Shown here piece after piece: positions 45,339 through 54,169 of a DNA stretch of 64,000 bases; the stretch's first letter is position 1; each line of letters begins with the position of its first letter. The position numbers and the translations under genes were made by a program. Source of the stretch: HK1 sp965221725 (lineage in GTDB: Bacteria; Pseudomonadota; Gammaproteobacteria; HK1); NCBI GenBank assembly GCA_965221725.1, contig OZ244909.1, forward strand, positions 3,286,001 through 3,350,000. Reading direction: 5' to 3'. The notes beneath the pieces are model-generated. The model saw only the letters and a program-made list of their open reading frames with translations, was not told the DNA's origin and did not search any database.

Positions 45339-45475
45339 GTTTCTCACCAGTTCTCGGCCAGGGCCGGGGTTCGGTCTCGGGTCGGTGACTCCGGTTCGAG
45401 GATCTGTGAGAAACGCGGCCACATGCTCGTATCCTTCCGATGCGCCTTGATGCGCATTTCTCACGCATTCTCACC
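45339..45475 (+). repeat. Intergenic repeat family C, copy 2
   Basis: This segment is related to 1393-1530. Its right half contains GTGAGAAACGCG and TGCGCATTTCTCAC, a good inverted repeat around ATGCTCGTATCC. It occupies the middle of a 460-bp gap between the hcnC-like gene and the binding-protein gene. Nothing else was recognised in that gap. Confidence 0.55.
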
Positions 45476-45566
45476 AATTCGGCATCCTCGACGAGGCCGT
45501 GATAGGGTCGAAGGTCCGGCCAGGTTCGACCGAGCCCGGTCATCGCGACGAGAGAGGAAGAAATAA

Positions 45567-47165
45567 ATGACGAAGAAACGAATCGAGATCCAGCGCATGC
45601 TCGGGGACAAGCACCTCACCAGGCGCGAATTCCTCGGCTACACGAGCGCCATGGGCCTGTCGCTGTCGGCGGCCAGCGCCCTGTGGTCCGAGCGGGCCCT
45701 GGCCGACACCCCCAGGGTCGGCGGTCACCTGCGTTGCGGCCTGAACGACGCGAACACGATCGACTCGCTGGACTCCACCCAGTACAACGCGACCACGATG
45801 ATCGTCATCAGCCGGGCCATCCGCGACAGCCTCGTCGATGTCGGCATCGACGGGCGGCCGGCCCCGAACCTCGCGGAAAGCTGGGAAGCCAGCCCCGACG
45901 CGAAGGTCTGGCGCTTCAAGCTCCGCCAGGGCGTCGAGTTCTCCAACGGCAAGACCCTGACCACGGAAGATGTCGTCAACTCCATCAACGTGCACCGCGG
46001 CGAGGAGACCAAGTCCGCGGCCAAGGGTGTATTCGCGGGGATCAGCGATGTCCGCGTCGACGGTGACGACACCGTCGTGGTGGAAGTCACCGACGCCAAC
46101 GCCGACTTGCCGTTCCTGTTCACCGACTACCACTTCAGCGTGGTGCCGACGGTGGACGGCCAGGCGGACCTGCATTCCCGGGAAGGAACCGGCTGCTACT
46201 TCCTGCGCGAGTTCGACCCCGGGGTGCGTACGACTCTGGAGCGCAACCCGAACTCCTGGCAGGCAGGGGCGGCCGGCTTCGTGGACTCGGTCGAAATCCT
46301 GGCGATTCTCGACGACACCTCGCGCGTGAACGCGCTCGTCAGCGGTTCCGTCGATGTCATCAACCGTCCGGACCTGAAGACCATCGCGCGGCTGCAGCGC
46401 GTCCCCGGCGTGCAGATCGTCGACGTACCGAGCAACCTCGCGTTCACGCACCCGATGCGCACGAACGTGCCCCCGTTCGACAACAACGACTTCCGGCTTG
46501 CGCTCAAACACTCCACGCCGCGTCAGGAGTTCGTCGACAAGATCCTCTTCGGCTACGGCGTCGTCGGCAACGACCAGCCGCTCGGCCCGCAGTTCGCAAG
46601 CTACGACCCGAATCTGACCGTCGCCTACGACCTCGACAAGGCGCAGCACCACCTGAAGAAGTCGGGCCTCGAAGGCACGAAGTTCGACATGAGCACCTCG
46701 GACACCGCCTACGGCGGGGCGGTGCTCGCGGCGCAGCTCTTCGCCGAGCACTGGCAGAAGATCGGCCTGCAGCCGAACATCGTGCGCGAACCCAAGGACG
46801 GCTACTGGAGCGAGGTCTGGAACAAGAAGCCGTTCTGCAGTTGCTACTGGGGTCCCCGTCCGGTGGAAGACCTGATCCTGTCCATCGCGTATCTGTCCGA
46901 TTCCCCGTGGAACGACACGGTGATCAACATCCCGCGCGTGGACGAGCTGGTGGTCAAGGCGCGTGGCGAGCTCGACCAGGCCAAGCGCATCACGATGTAC
47001 CAGGAGGTCCAGCATCTCATCAGCGGCGAGGGCGGAACCATCATCCCCGCCTTCGGCAGCGACGTCGCTGCGGTCAACGACAAGGTCGGCGTGCCCTCGC
47101 AGCTCGGTGGCGGCTGGGAGATGGACGGTGGCCACTTCATCAAGCGCTGGTGGATGAAGGGCTGA
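45567..47165 (+). CDS. ABC transporter substrate-binding protein, family 5 (peptide/opine type)
   Basis: This 532-residue periplasmic binding protein of the dipeptide/oligopeptide/nickel class (SBP_bac_5) has a twin-arginine-like leader (T-R-R-E-F-L-G-Y, then a hydrophobic stretch and S-E-R-A-L-A-D), so export by Tat is likely. Family blocks include L-A-E-S-W-E-A-S-P-D and F-R-L-A-L-K-H. The ribosome site is GAGGAAG. No permease or ATPase genes follow. Nearness to the hcnABC-like oxidase suggests uptake of its substrate, as in opine operons. Confidence 0.88.
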   Translation: MTKKRIEIQRMLGDKHLTRREFLGYTSAMGLSLSAASALWSERALADTPRVGGHLRCGLNDANTIDSLDSTQYNATTMIVISRAIRDSLVDVGIDGRPAPNLAESWEASPDAKVWRFKLRQGVEFSNGKTLTTEDVVNSINVHRGEETKSAAKGVFAGISDVRVDGDDTVVVEVTDANADLPFLFTDYHFSVVPTVDGQADLHSREGTGCYFLREFDPGVRTTLERNPNSWQAGAAGFVDSVEILAILDDTSRVNALVSGSVDVINRPDLKTIARLQRVPGVQIVDVPSNLAFTHPMRTNVPPFDNNDFRLALKHSTPRQEFVDKILFGYGVVGNDQPLGPQFASYDPNLTVAYDLDKAQHHLKKSGLEGTKFDMSTSDTAYGGAVLAAQLFAEHWQKIGLQPNIVREPKDGYWSEVWNKKPFCSCYWGPRPVEDLILSIAYLSDSPWNDTVINIPRVDELVVKARGELDQAKRITMYQEVQHLISGEGGTIIPAFGSDVAAVNDKVGVPSQLGGGWEMDGGHFIKRWWMKG

Positions 47166-47190
47166 CGCTGCGACCGGCAAGTATCGAACC

Positions 47191-47212
47191 GGGGGCGGCA
47201 CCGGCCGCCCCC
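47191..47212 (+). terminator. Possible terminator hairpin after the binding-protein gene
   Basis: GGGGGCGG and CCGCCCCC pair across a 6-base loop 26 bp after the stop. No T run follows, so this may only be a GC palindrome. Confidence 0.35.
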
Positions 47213-47330
47213 GCAGTACGTTCCGTGCGACTCGCATACGCGCCGCAAATTCCGCACCACCGGCCGACGCGCCCCCTCCGCCCCATCGCGGCCCTGATCG
47301 TCGCCCTAACCCCTCATCCGCGAGCTGTCG

Positions 47331-47462
47331 GCCGTCCCGAGCGGCCGTCCCTGGCATCCGTCCCGAGCGTCCGTCTCGGGCGGCCGTCCTGCATCCGTCC
47401 CGGGCATCCGCCCCAAGACATCTGTCCCAAGAGGACGCCCCGAGGCATCCGCCCCGGGGAGA
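47331..47462. repeat. Degenerate tandem repeats in the 47.17-47.50 kb gap
   Basis: Imperfect units of the form CATCCGTCCCGAG / CATCCGCCCC / GGCCGTCC recur about ten times. No gene was recognised in this intergenic stretch. The downstream phosphotransferase contains a different low-complexity repeat. Confidence 0.55.
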
Positions 47463-47499
47463 CAAAGTGCAATACCGGCAGTTCGCCCGATCGCCGCGC

Positions 47500-48654
47500 T
47501 CAGTCGCGCCGGCCGTCGATGATCGCTTCGGCGAAGTCGAGCAATCCCGCCGCCACGTCCCCGAAACCCGCGAATTCGGGGTTTGTGCGCGCCCCGCGTC
47601 GGTACAGATTGACGAGCTGGCGGAACACGATCGCGAGCCGGAACACCGACAGCACGCGGTAGAAGCGGAAATCTCCGATGTCGATGTCCGAGCGCCGGGC
47701 ATAGGCGTCGAGGATCTCGGCCCGGCTGGGAAAGCCCGGCGCCGCGCTCGGCATCTGCCGGAGCTGATGCATGGCGGGATGATCGTCGGGCTCGGTCCAG
47801 TAGCTCAGCAGGATGGCGAGGTCGTAGAGCGGGCACCCGCGCGTGCACATGTCCCAGTCGACCACCGCGACCGGGGTGAAGCGGTCGGGGTCGAGGAGCA
47901 CATTGTCGAGCTTGAAGTCGTTGTGCACGAGCGAGACCGCGCGCTCGGGCTCGATGTGGTCCTCCAGCCAATCGACGATGCGCCGGATCCGGCGACCAAG
48001 CCGGGGATTGGGCCGGGGATCGGGCCAGGGATCGGGCCGGGGCTCGGGCTGGGGGTCGGACTGGGGATCAGGCCGGGGGTCGGACTGGGGATCGGGCCGG
48101 GGCTCGGGCTGTTCGTCGCAGGCGAGGTACGCGCGCCTTGCCCAGCCCGCGACCTGGCGCGCGAGGAATCCGTGCGGGCGGCCGAGGGAGTCGAGATCGA
48201 CCGCGGCGGGCTCGACACGGTGCAGGCTGGTGAGCACTTCCACCAAGTCCGCGGCGATCCGCGCCGCCCGGTCGGGCCGGCCCGAGAGCGCCGGCGGCAG
48301 TTCCGCCCCGACCGTGGTGCCCGGACGATATTCCATGAGAAAGAAGGGGGCGCCCAGAACCGTGATGTCCTCGCACAGGTGGAACGCGCGCGGCGCGAGC
48401 GGGAATGCCCGCCACAACCGCGAGAGCACCCGATGCTCGCGTACCATGTCGTGCGCCCCGGGCGGCAGCGGCCCCGGCGGCGGCCGGCGCAGCACGCACG
48501 GTGCCCCGTCCACGCTCAGCAGGTAGTTGAGGTTGGCGAAGCCCGACGAGAACCGACGAGGCGGCGCGTCCGGAACGAACCGGTAGCCGTGGGCTTCGAG
48601 GTGGCGGGCAAGGCGCGGCCAGTCCTGACCGACGGCATCGGGGCGAAAATTCAT
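47500..48654 (-). CDS. Phosphotransferase family protein (APH/ACAD10-like)
   Basis: The 384-residue protein has an aminoglycoside-phosphotransferase-like kinase fold: L-V-H-N-D-F-K-L-D-N catalytic loop (about residue 243) and V-V-D-W-D metal motif (about 263). Its substrate is unknown; relatives next to acyl-CoA dehydrogenases phosphorylate hydroxyacyl-CoA. Between the lobes (residues about 180-218) lies a (P-x-P/D-P)-rich tandem repeat not seen in the family, encoded by GC-rich DNA repeats at 47995-48115. It precedes no obvious partner. Confidence 0.82.
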   Translation of the reverse strand: MNFRPDAVGQDWPRLARHLEAHGYRFVPDAPPRRFSSGFANLNYLLSVDGAPCVLRRPPPGPLPPGAHDMVREHRVLSRLWRAFPLAPRAFHLCEDITVLGAPFFLMEYRPGTTVGAELPPALSGRPDRAARIAADLVEVLTSLHRVEPAAVDLDSLGRPHGFLARQVAGWARRAYLACDEQPEPRPDPQSDPRPDPQSDPQPEPRPDPWPDPRPNPRLGRRIRRIVDWLEDHIEPERAVSLVHNDFKLDNVLLDPDRFTPVAVVDWDMCTRGCPLYDLAILLSYWTEPDDHPAMHQLRQMPSAAPGFPSRAEILDAYARRSDIDIGDFRFYRVLSVFRLAIVFRQLVNLYRRGARTNPEFAGFGDVAAGLLDFAEAIIDGRRD

Positions 48655-48692
48655 CAGCCATTCTCACCCGAAACCATCCGGGCGGCCGCGGC

Positions 48693-48995
48693 TCAGGCGC
48701 GCGTGGCGCGGAACACCCGCTCTCCCTGCTCGTCGATGATCTTGCGGGCCTTGCCGACCGACAGGGAAATGGCCGCTTCCCGCGACGTCGACGTGTCGGC
48801 GCGAATGAAGCGGATTTCCCTGGTCTCCCCGTCGATATCCTTGCGGATGCACCCTTCCGTCGACCAGCCTCCGCTCGCCTTGCGCGGGGTAGCGACGATG
48901 GTGAAGCCCTCGTGCTCCACCGGCTCCGCGCCTTCCGGTTCGCGCTCGCCCCCGTCGCCCCCGCCGCCGAGCACGTTCTTCAGAAATCCGAGCAT
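48693..48995 (-). CDS. HlyU family protein
   Basis: This 100-residue protein matches the HlyU family: G-F-T-I-V-A-x-P, I-R-K-D-I-D-G-E-T, F-I-R-A-D-T and the closing K-I-I-D-E-Q-G-E-R-V-F. The named Vibrio protein is a transcriptional activator, but most relatives are uncharacterised. I took the ATG at 48995 (M-L-G-F-L-K), preceded by a G-rich ribosome site; the long upstream frame is in a repeat. Confidence 0.8.
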   Translation of the reverse strand: MLGFLKNVLGGGGDGGEREPEGAEPVEHEGFTIVATPRKASGGWSTEGCIRKDIDGETREIRFIRADTSTSREAAISLSVGKARKIIDEQGERVFRATRA

Positions 48996-49122
48996 CGTCC
49001 CGCCCCCCCTTTCCGGCTCGATGATGCCGCCATTGTCGTCGAAGGAGGCCCCCGGGCGCGAGCGCCGGGTTCGACCGCATCCGCCGGAAGGACCGCTCAC
49101 GCACCGGTGACGGTCGATCAGT

Positions 49123-49391
49123 CCGGAAATGTCACCCACTCGCGAAGCGAGGGTGCGGAGATGGTCAGGCCCCGGTTTGCTGCGCAAGCCTTGTATGATT
49201 TCGCAATGTGAACGCGAGACGGGGCGCGCAGGCGTACCCGCAGGTACGAAGCAAGCTCGCCAAGCGAGCGGCACCGAGCGAGCTTGCGAAGCAAGCGGAA
49301 CCGAGCACCCCGAGCCACCCCTGTGCCGTGTTCAACGCGGCGAAAACGGTCGGATCCGTACCCGCAGCCGGGAATCGGTGACATTTCCGGG
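49123..49391 (-). repeat. Enlarged type A MITE-like repeat with nested insertion
   Basis: The ends CCGGAAATGTCACC and GGTGACATTTCCGGG and the hairpin at 49234-49247 mark this as type A, but at 269 bp it is about 90 bp longer. The extra DNA includes a 10-bp inverted repeat GCAAGCTCGC / GCGAGCTTGC and several GAAGCAAGC units just beyond the hairpin. It ends 16 bp before the next start codon. Confidence 0.8.
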
Positions 49392-49407
49392 CCAGGAAAG
49401 CGACGCG

Positions 49408-50199
49408 ATGACTGAAACCGTCGGGCGCGACTGCGTCGAGTTCGTGCATCTCCTCGCCGATGCCGCGGGCGGGATCGTGCGTCGCGCCGCGCGTTCGCGG
49501 CGCACCGGGCACCGCAAGGCGGATGCCTCGCCGGTGACCGAGGCCGACCGCGCGGTGGAGACCCGGCTGCGCGAGATGATCGCGGCCCGCTTTCCCGATC
49601 ACGGGGTCATGGGCGAGGAGTTCGGCGGCGAACGGCTCGACGCCGAGCACGTCTGGGTGCTCGACCCCATCGACGGCACCAAGGCGTTCATGGCGGGATT
49701 GCCGATGTACGCCACCCTGATCGGGCTCGCACGGGGCGGACGTCCGGTGCTCGGCGTCATCGACCAGCCGGCGACACGCGAGCGCTGGACGGGCATCGAC
49801 GGCAACGGAACCCGGCGAAACGGTGAGCGGGTGCATACCAGCGCCCGCGAGCGGCTCGGCGATGCGCTGGTATGCACGACCTCGCACGAGTACTACGAGG
49901 GCGAGGATGCGCGCGCCCTGCGTCGCATCGTCTCCGGTTCCGCGTGGATGGTGTACGGCGCGAACGGCCTCGCATTCGCGCAGGTGGCGGGCGGATTCGT
50001 CGATGTTGCCCTCGAGGCGAGGGTTGGCGTGTACGACTACTGCGCCCTCGTTCCGGTGGTCGAGAATGCCGGCGGGGTGATGACCGGGTGGCGGGGAGAG
50101 CCCCTGACGCTCGATCCCCCGCCCGGCGGGAGAATCCTGGCGAGCGGCAACCGGGTGATGCATGACGCCGCGATGACCTGTCTGGCCGAACCGGGTTGA
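49408..50199 (+). CDS. Inositol monophosphatase family phosphatase, HisN-like
   Basis: This 263-residue Mg-dependent phosphatase has G-E-E near residue 71 and the metal motif D-P-I-D-G-T-K-A-F near 87. In this subfamily many members are histidinol-phosphatases (HisN). Inositol or nucleotide phosphatase activity is an alternative. The ATG at 49408 is preceded by AGGAAAG; an upstream in-frame stretch runs through the repeat and is not believed. Confidence 0.85.
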   Translation: MTETVGRDCVEFVHLLADAAGGIVRRAARSRRTGHRKADASPVTEADRAVETRLREMIAARFPDHGVMGEEFGGERLDAEHVWVLDPIDGTKAFMAGLPMYATLIGLARGGRPVLGVIDQPATRERWTGIDGNGTRRNGERVHTSARERLGDALVCTTSHEYYEGEDARALRRIVSGSAWMVYGANGLAFAQVAGGFVDVALEARVGVYDYCALVPVVENAGGVMTGWRGEPLTLDPPPGGRILASGNRVMHDAAMTCLAEPG

Positions 50200-50223
50200 G
50201 ACGGTTCTCCACCGGCCCCGCCG

Positions 50224-50290
50224 GCCCCGCGCGAGCCTGACCATCTCCGCCCCCTCGCTTCGCGAGTGGGTGACATTTCGGGTTCGGTTC
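50224..50290 (+). repeat. Right-end fragment of a type A repeat
   Basis: The segment ATCTCCGCCCCCTCGCTTCG through GGTGACATTTC matches the last third of the type A repeat at 35055-35240. It lies between the convergent phosphatase and fbpB genes. Confidence 0.6.
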
Positions 50291-50323
50291 GCTCGCATGG
50301 CCCGCGCCCGGGCGCCCGCTCCG

Positions 50324-52075
50324 TCATGCGTTTGCGCTTCCGGACTCCGCGGCGGTCGAGTCCCCGCGTCCGGAGTGCGCGGCGGCGAAGACTCCTGCCG
50401 CCAGAGGGCGGATGCGCGTGCTCGCCCCGGCGCCCGGGCGGGACCGCATGATCGCGCGGCTGATGACGAGCACCGGGATGAGTCCGCAAGCCGCAATCAC
50501 CAGTGATGGGGTCGCCGCCTGGGTCAGCCGTTCGTCCCTGGCCAGGTTGTAGGCCTGAATCGCCAGGGTGTCGAAGTTGAAAGGCCGCATGATGAGCGTC
50601 GCCGGAAGTTCCTTCATGACGTCCACGAAGACGATCAGGCCTGCGGTCAGCATCCCCCCCGAGAGAATCGGCAGGTGCACCCGCAGCGCCGTGGATACGG
50701 GTCCGTGGCCCAGAGTGCGGGAGACGTCTTCCATGGTGGGCGTCACCTTGGCGAAGCTCGCCTGCACGGTATGCAGGGCCACGGCCATGAAGCGGACCAG
50801 ATAGGCGAACACCAGTGCGGCGATGCTGCCCGTGAGCAGCAGGCCGACCTGGATTGCGAGGTTCGCCTCCAGCCACGCGCTCAGCGCATTGTCGATGGTC
50901 GCCACCGGAATCAGGATGCCGACGGCGATGATCGACCCCGGAATCGCATACCCCATTCCAGCCACGACGTTGGCGCCCGACGTGATGCGCGATTTCTCGA
51001 TACGCGCGGCGTAGCACAGCAGCAGCGCGAGGGCGACGGCAAGGATCGCGGTGACGCCGGCGAGGAGCACGCTGTTGGTGGTCAGCTCGACATAGCGCGG
51101 ACTGAAGAGGTCATGGCCTGCGGTGAACGCCATCCACAGCAGGATCAGGATCGGGGCGAGGAAGCCGACCACCAGGGGCGCGGCACAGAACAGGGCTGCG
51201 CTCCATGCTCGCCATCCGTGCAACCGGGTGGGTTCGATCTGCTCGTACGTCCCGCCGATTCGATAGAAGCGGGCCCGGTGGCGGCTGAAGCGCTCGAGCA
51301 GCAGCAACGCGAACACGAAGGCCACGAGGATGCTCGACAGTTGGGCGGCGGCCACGCGGTCGCCCATGGAGAACCAGGTCCTGTAGATGCCCGTCGTGAA
51401 CGTGCTGATCCCGAAGTGCGCGACAGTGCCGAAGTCGGCCAGGGTTTCCATCAGGGCCAGCGCCGTCCCGGTGACGATGGCGGGGCGAGCCAGCGGGACC
51501 GCGACGGTGCGGAATCGGTTCCACGGCGATTTCCCCAGGGTCGAGGCGGCCCCCAGCACACTGATGGACTGCTCCAGAAAAGCGGTACGGGCAAGCAGAT
51601 AGGTATAGGGCATCAACACCGCGGAAAAGATGACGATGGCGCCCTCCAGGCTGCGAATCTGCGGAAACCGGTAGTCCCGAACCCCCCAGCCCGTCAGGTC
51701 GCGAATCCAGGTTTGCAGCGGGCCGGCGGCCTGAAGAAAGTCCGTATAAGCGTAGGCGACCACGTAGGCCGGCACCGCGAGCGGCAGGATCAGCGCCCAT
51801 TCGAACAACCGGCGGCCGGGAAATTCGCACATGACCACGAGCCAGGCGGGGCCGACCCCGGCGACCACCACCCCGACGGAGACGCCGGCCATCAGGATCA
51901 GGCTGTTCGCGATGTATTGGGGGAGGACCGTCTCCACCAGGTGCGGCCAGTTTCCCTGGCCGGGCTGGAAGATGCTGGAAAGCACGCTGAGAACGGGCAC
52001 CGCGACCAGTGCCGCCACCACCAGCGCCGCCCCGGTCAGCCAGGGGATCCGTCTCGGCGACGGCTGCGTTCTCAT
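50324..52075 (-). CDS. fbpB: Ferric iron ABC transporter permease FbpB
   Basis: This 583-residue inner-membrane protein has two fused permease halves of about six helices each, as in FbpB/SfuB/AfuB. The first EAA loop reads E-T-L-A-D-F-G-T-V-A-H-F-G with T-T-G-I-Y-R-T-W after it; the second reads K-E-L-P-A-T-L-I-M-R-P-F. It works with FbpA and FbpC to bring ferric iron from the periplasm. Unlike most fbp operons the three genes are separated here, with fur and the bfr/bfd genes between. Confidence 0.93.
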   Translation of the reverse strand: MRTQPSPRRIPWLTGAALVVAALVAVPVLSVLSSIFQPGQGNWPHLVETVLPQYIANSLILMAGVSVGVVVAGVGPAWLVVMCEFPGRRLFEWALILPLAVPAYVVAYAYTDFLQAAGPLQTWIRDLTGWGVRDYRFPQIRSLEGAIVIFSAVLMPYTYLLARTAFLEQSISVLGAASTLGKSPWNRFRTVAVPLARPAIVTGTALALMETLADFGTVAHFGISTFTTGIYRTWFSMGDRVAAAQLSSILVAFVFALLLLERFSRHRARFYRIGGTYEQIEPTRLHGWRAWSAALFCAAPLVVGFLAPILILLWMAFTAGHDLFSPRYVELTTNSVLLAGVTAILAVALALLLCYAARIEKSRITSGANVVAGMGYAIPGSIIAVGILIPVATIDNALSAWLEANLAIQVGLLLTGSIAALVFAYLVRFMAVALHTVQASFAKVTPTMEDVSRTLGHGPVSTALRVHLPILSGGMLTAGLIVFVDVMKELPATLIMRPFNFDTLAIQAYNLARDERLTQAATPSLVIAACGLIPVLVISRAIMRSRPGAGASTRIRPLAAGVFAAAHSGRGDSTAAESGSANA

Positions 52076-52223
52076 GTCCGCTCAGGGCCCCGGGCCCGGG
52101 CACCGATGGGGCTCGACGGGGCCTGCTCGCGGAAGGAGTCCATCGAACGAGGGGTCAGGGAAGGCCGCAAGTGGACGGATCGGTTCCAGCGCACCGGTCC
52201 TTTGGTGAACCGGTTTCCGACGG

Positions 52224-52245
52224 GCCGGCCCTCTGAAGGGCCGGC
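52224..52245. terminator. Terminator hairpin between fur and fbpB
   Basis: GCCGGCCCT and AGGGCCGGC form a 9-bp perfect stem with a CTGA loop immediately after the fur stop. A short TTTGT follows on the plus strand, not the minus strand, so it may be a bidirectional or weak terminator. Confidence 0.5.
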
Positions 52246-52249
52246 TTTG

Positions 52250-52675
52250 TCAGCATTCGCGGTGCTCGCAATCCTTGCGAGCGCAGTGGCCGTGCATCAC
52301 CAGCGAGTGGTCGGCGAGGCGGAAGCCGTGCTTTTTCGCGATCGTGACCTGCCGGCGCTCGATGGTGCTGTCCACGAACTCGATCACCCGGCCGCAGTCG
52401 ATGCACACGATGTGGTCGTGGTGCTCGCCCGAGTCGAGCTCGAACACTGCGTGCCCCCCCGCGAAGTGGTGTCGGATGACGAGCCCGGCGGATTCGAACT
52501 GCGTCAGCACGCGGTAAATCGTTGCGAGACCGAGGTCGTCGCCCGAGCCCATCAGGGCCCGGTAGACGTCCTCCGCGCTCATGTGCCGATCGCGGTTCTG
52601 CTCCAGCACGGACAGGATCTTCAGCCGCGGCTGCGTCGCCTTGAGGCCCACATCCTTCAGTTCTTCGCTTTGCAT
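52250..52675 (-). CDS. fur: Ferric uptake regulator Fur
   Basis: This 141-residue iron-responsive repressor has the winged helix (L-K-A-T-Q-P-R-L-K-I-L, G-L-A-T-I-Y-R-V-L) and the metal sites H-H-D-H-I-V-C-I-D-C-G and C-A-R-K-D-C. The start at 52675 (M-Q-S-E-E-L-K) is preferred to an 8-residue-longer one by homology. It sits between the genes it should control: fbpA, fbpB, bfr, bfd and fbpC. Confidence 0.94.
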   Translation of the reverse strand: MQSEELKDVGLKATQPRLKILSVLEQNRDRHMSAEDVYRALMGSGDDLGLATIYRVLTQFESAGLVIRHHFAGGHAVFELDSGEHHDHIVCIDCGRVIEFVDSTIERRQVTIAKKHGFRLADHSLVMHGHCARKDCEHREC

Positions 52676-52810
52676 CGTTCGGCCTCCGCGCCCTGGCAAG
52701 CCGGCACCGGAGCGACGACGGCGCCCCCCGACCGTCCACCCCGGACTGCGTTCCGGTGAGATGTCGTCACCCTACCGCTTCGATGGTGCCATCGCCACCG
52801 TGGGCACGTG

Positions 52811-52890
52811 GGCTGTGGGCTCGGGGCCGGATTGAACGCGGTCGATGCAGTCGGATCCGTGTCGCCGCCGTGACTGGTGAAATGTGCGGG
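52811..52890 (+). repeat. Partial repeat between fur and fbpA
   Basis: TTGAACGCGG, CAGTCGGATCCGTG and the end GGTGAAATGTGCGGG (52876-52890) are pieces of the type A/B repeat, rearranged or eroded. It lies upstream of fur. Confidence 0.45.
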
Positions 52891-52909
52891 CTGAACGTAC
52901 CCATGGAAA

Positions 52910-52937
52910 GACCCCGGTACGGTGCCGTACCGGGGTC
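52910..52937 (-). terminator. Rho-independent terminator of fbpA
   Basis: GACCCCGGTACGG and CCGTACCGGGGTC form a 13-bp perfect stem 30 bp after the fbpA stop; on the minus strand it is followed by CTTTCC. This is the strongest terminator-like hairpin I found in the window. Confidence 0.75.
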
Positions 52938-52966
52938 GCTGCGGCGCGGGGTCGGTTCGAACCGGA

Positions 52967-54004
52967 TTACTGGTATCCGGCGCGATCGTAGATCTTTTGC
53001 GCCTCGGGCTGATTCTCCCCAAGCGCGGACAGGTTCAGGGTATCGGATCTGAAGATGCCGAGCTGCGCCACGCTGTCCGACAGGCCCACGCCCATCACGG
53101 CGGGATATTCGTCGTTGCCGGCGGAGAAATACTCCTGCGCCGCGTTGCTGGCGAGATATTCGAGGAACCTGACGGCGTTCTCCCGGTTGGGCGCGTGCTT
53201 CGCCACCCCGGCGCCGGAGATGTTGGCGTGCGCGCCGGTCGAGCCCTGATTGGGGAACACCCAGCCAATGCGCGACATGGCGTCATCGTCGAGACCCTTC
53301 ACGTCCTTGCGCAGCGCCCGCGCGAAATAATACGTATTGGATATGCTCACCGCGCATTCGCCGGAGGCGATGCCGCGGAGCTGATCCGTATCCCCTCCGG
53401 CGGGGTCGCGGGCCCGGTTGTTCCACACGCCCTCGGCCCATCGCGCCGCCGCTTCGCGGCCCTGGTGGGCGATGATCGAAGACAGTAGAGACAGCATGTA
53501 GATGTTGCCGGAACTGCGGGTACAGACCATCCCCTTCATCTTGGGATCGGCAATGGAATCATAGGTCTGGATGTCCAGCGGATTCACCCGGTCCTTGTCG
53601 TAGAACAGGATCCGGAGCCGCTGGGAAAAACCGTACCACTTGCCTTCGGGGTGACGCAGCCATTGCGGAATGCGGGCGTTCAGCACCGCCGACGTGACCG
53701 GCTGCAAGAGACCCGCCTGGTCGGCGCGCCAGATGCGGCCCGCATCCACGGTCAGCAACACGTCGGCGGGGCTGTTGGCACCCTCGGCCTTCATGCGCTC
53801 GATGAGGGCATCCGCCTTGTCTTCGATGCGGTTGATCCTGATGCCGGTGGCCTGCTCGAAGTCGGAGTACAGCCGCTCGTCCGTATCGTAGTGGCGGGAG
53901 GAGTAGAGGTTCAGTTCCCCCGCCGCCTGCGCTTGCGTCACGGCAAGCAGCGACAACCCTGCGGCGGCGGCGATCAAGCCGGAAATTTTCCCGGAAATTT
54001 TCAT
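52967..54004 (-). CDS. fbpA: Ferric iron ABC transporter substrate-binding protein FbpA
   Basis: This 345-residue periplasmic ferric-binding protein has a signal peptide (G-L-I-A-A-A-A-G-L-S-L-L-A-V-T-Q-A-Q-A), then L-N-L-Y-S-S-R-H-Y-D-T-D-E typical of the family, and the iron-binding tyrosine pair in S-N-T-Y-Y-F. The ATG at 54004 has AAGGAG upstream; an open extension to 54151 crosses the promoter and Fur box. Transcription should be iron-repressed. Confidence 0.93.
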   Translation of the reverse strand: MKISGKISGLIAAAAGLSLLAVTQAQAAGELNLYSSRHYDTDERLYSDFEQATGIRINRIEDKADALIERMKAEGANSPADVLLTVDAGRIWRADQAGLLQPVTSAVLNARIPQWLRHPEGKWYGFSQRLRILFYDKDRVNPLDIQTYDSIADPKMKGMVCTRSSGNIYMLSLLSSIIAHQGREAAARWAEGVWNNRARDPAGGDTDQLRGIASGECAVSISNTYYFARALRKDVKGLDDDAMSRIGWVFPNQGSTGAHANISGAGVAKHAPNRENAVRFLEYLASNAAQEYFSAGNDEYPAVMGVGLSDSVAQLGIFRSDTLNLSALGENQPEAQKIYDRAGYQ

Positions 54005-54144
54005 TGGTTCACTCCTTGCGGGTCTCATCATGCTGGTTGAGGGCGCTCTGTGCCCCGGCGCGTCCTGACGGGTTCCACCATCCCTTCCGTTGCGGACGGG
54101 GGTTCGGACTCCGTGGGCGCAAAATGTAATTTCGTTACCTAGTA

Positions 54145-54169
54145 AATGCAAGTGATTCTTACTTTCATT
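54145..54169. promoter_or_regulatory. Fur box upstream of fbpA
   Basis: AATGCAAGTGATTCTTACTTTC followed by ATT matches a typical proteobacterial Fur site at 21 of 25 positions against the palindrome AATGCAAATGATTCTCATTT plus GCATT. It lies 141 bp upstream of fbpA and 368 bp upstream of the divergent bfr gene, in the only clearly AT-rich patch of this intergenic region. Confidence 0.7.
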
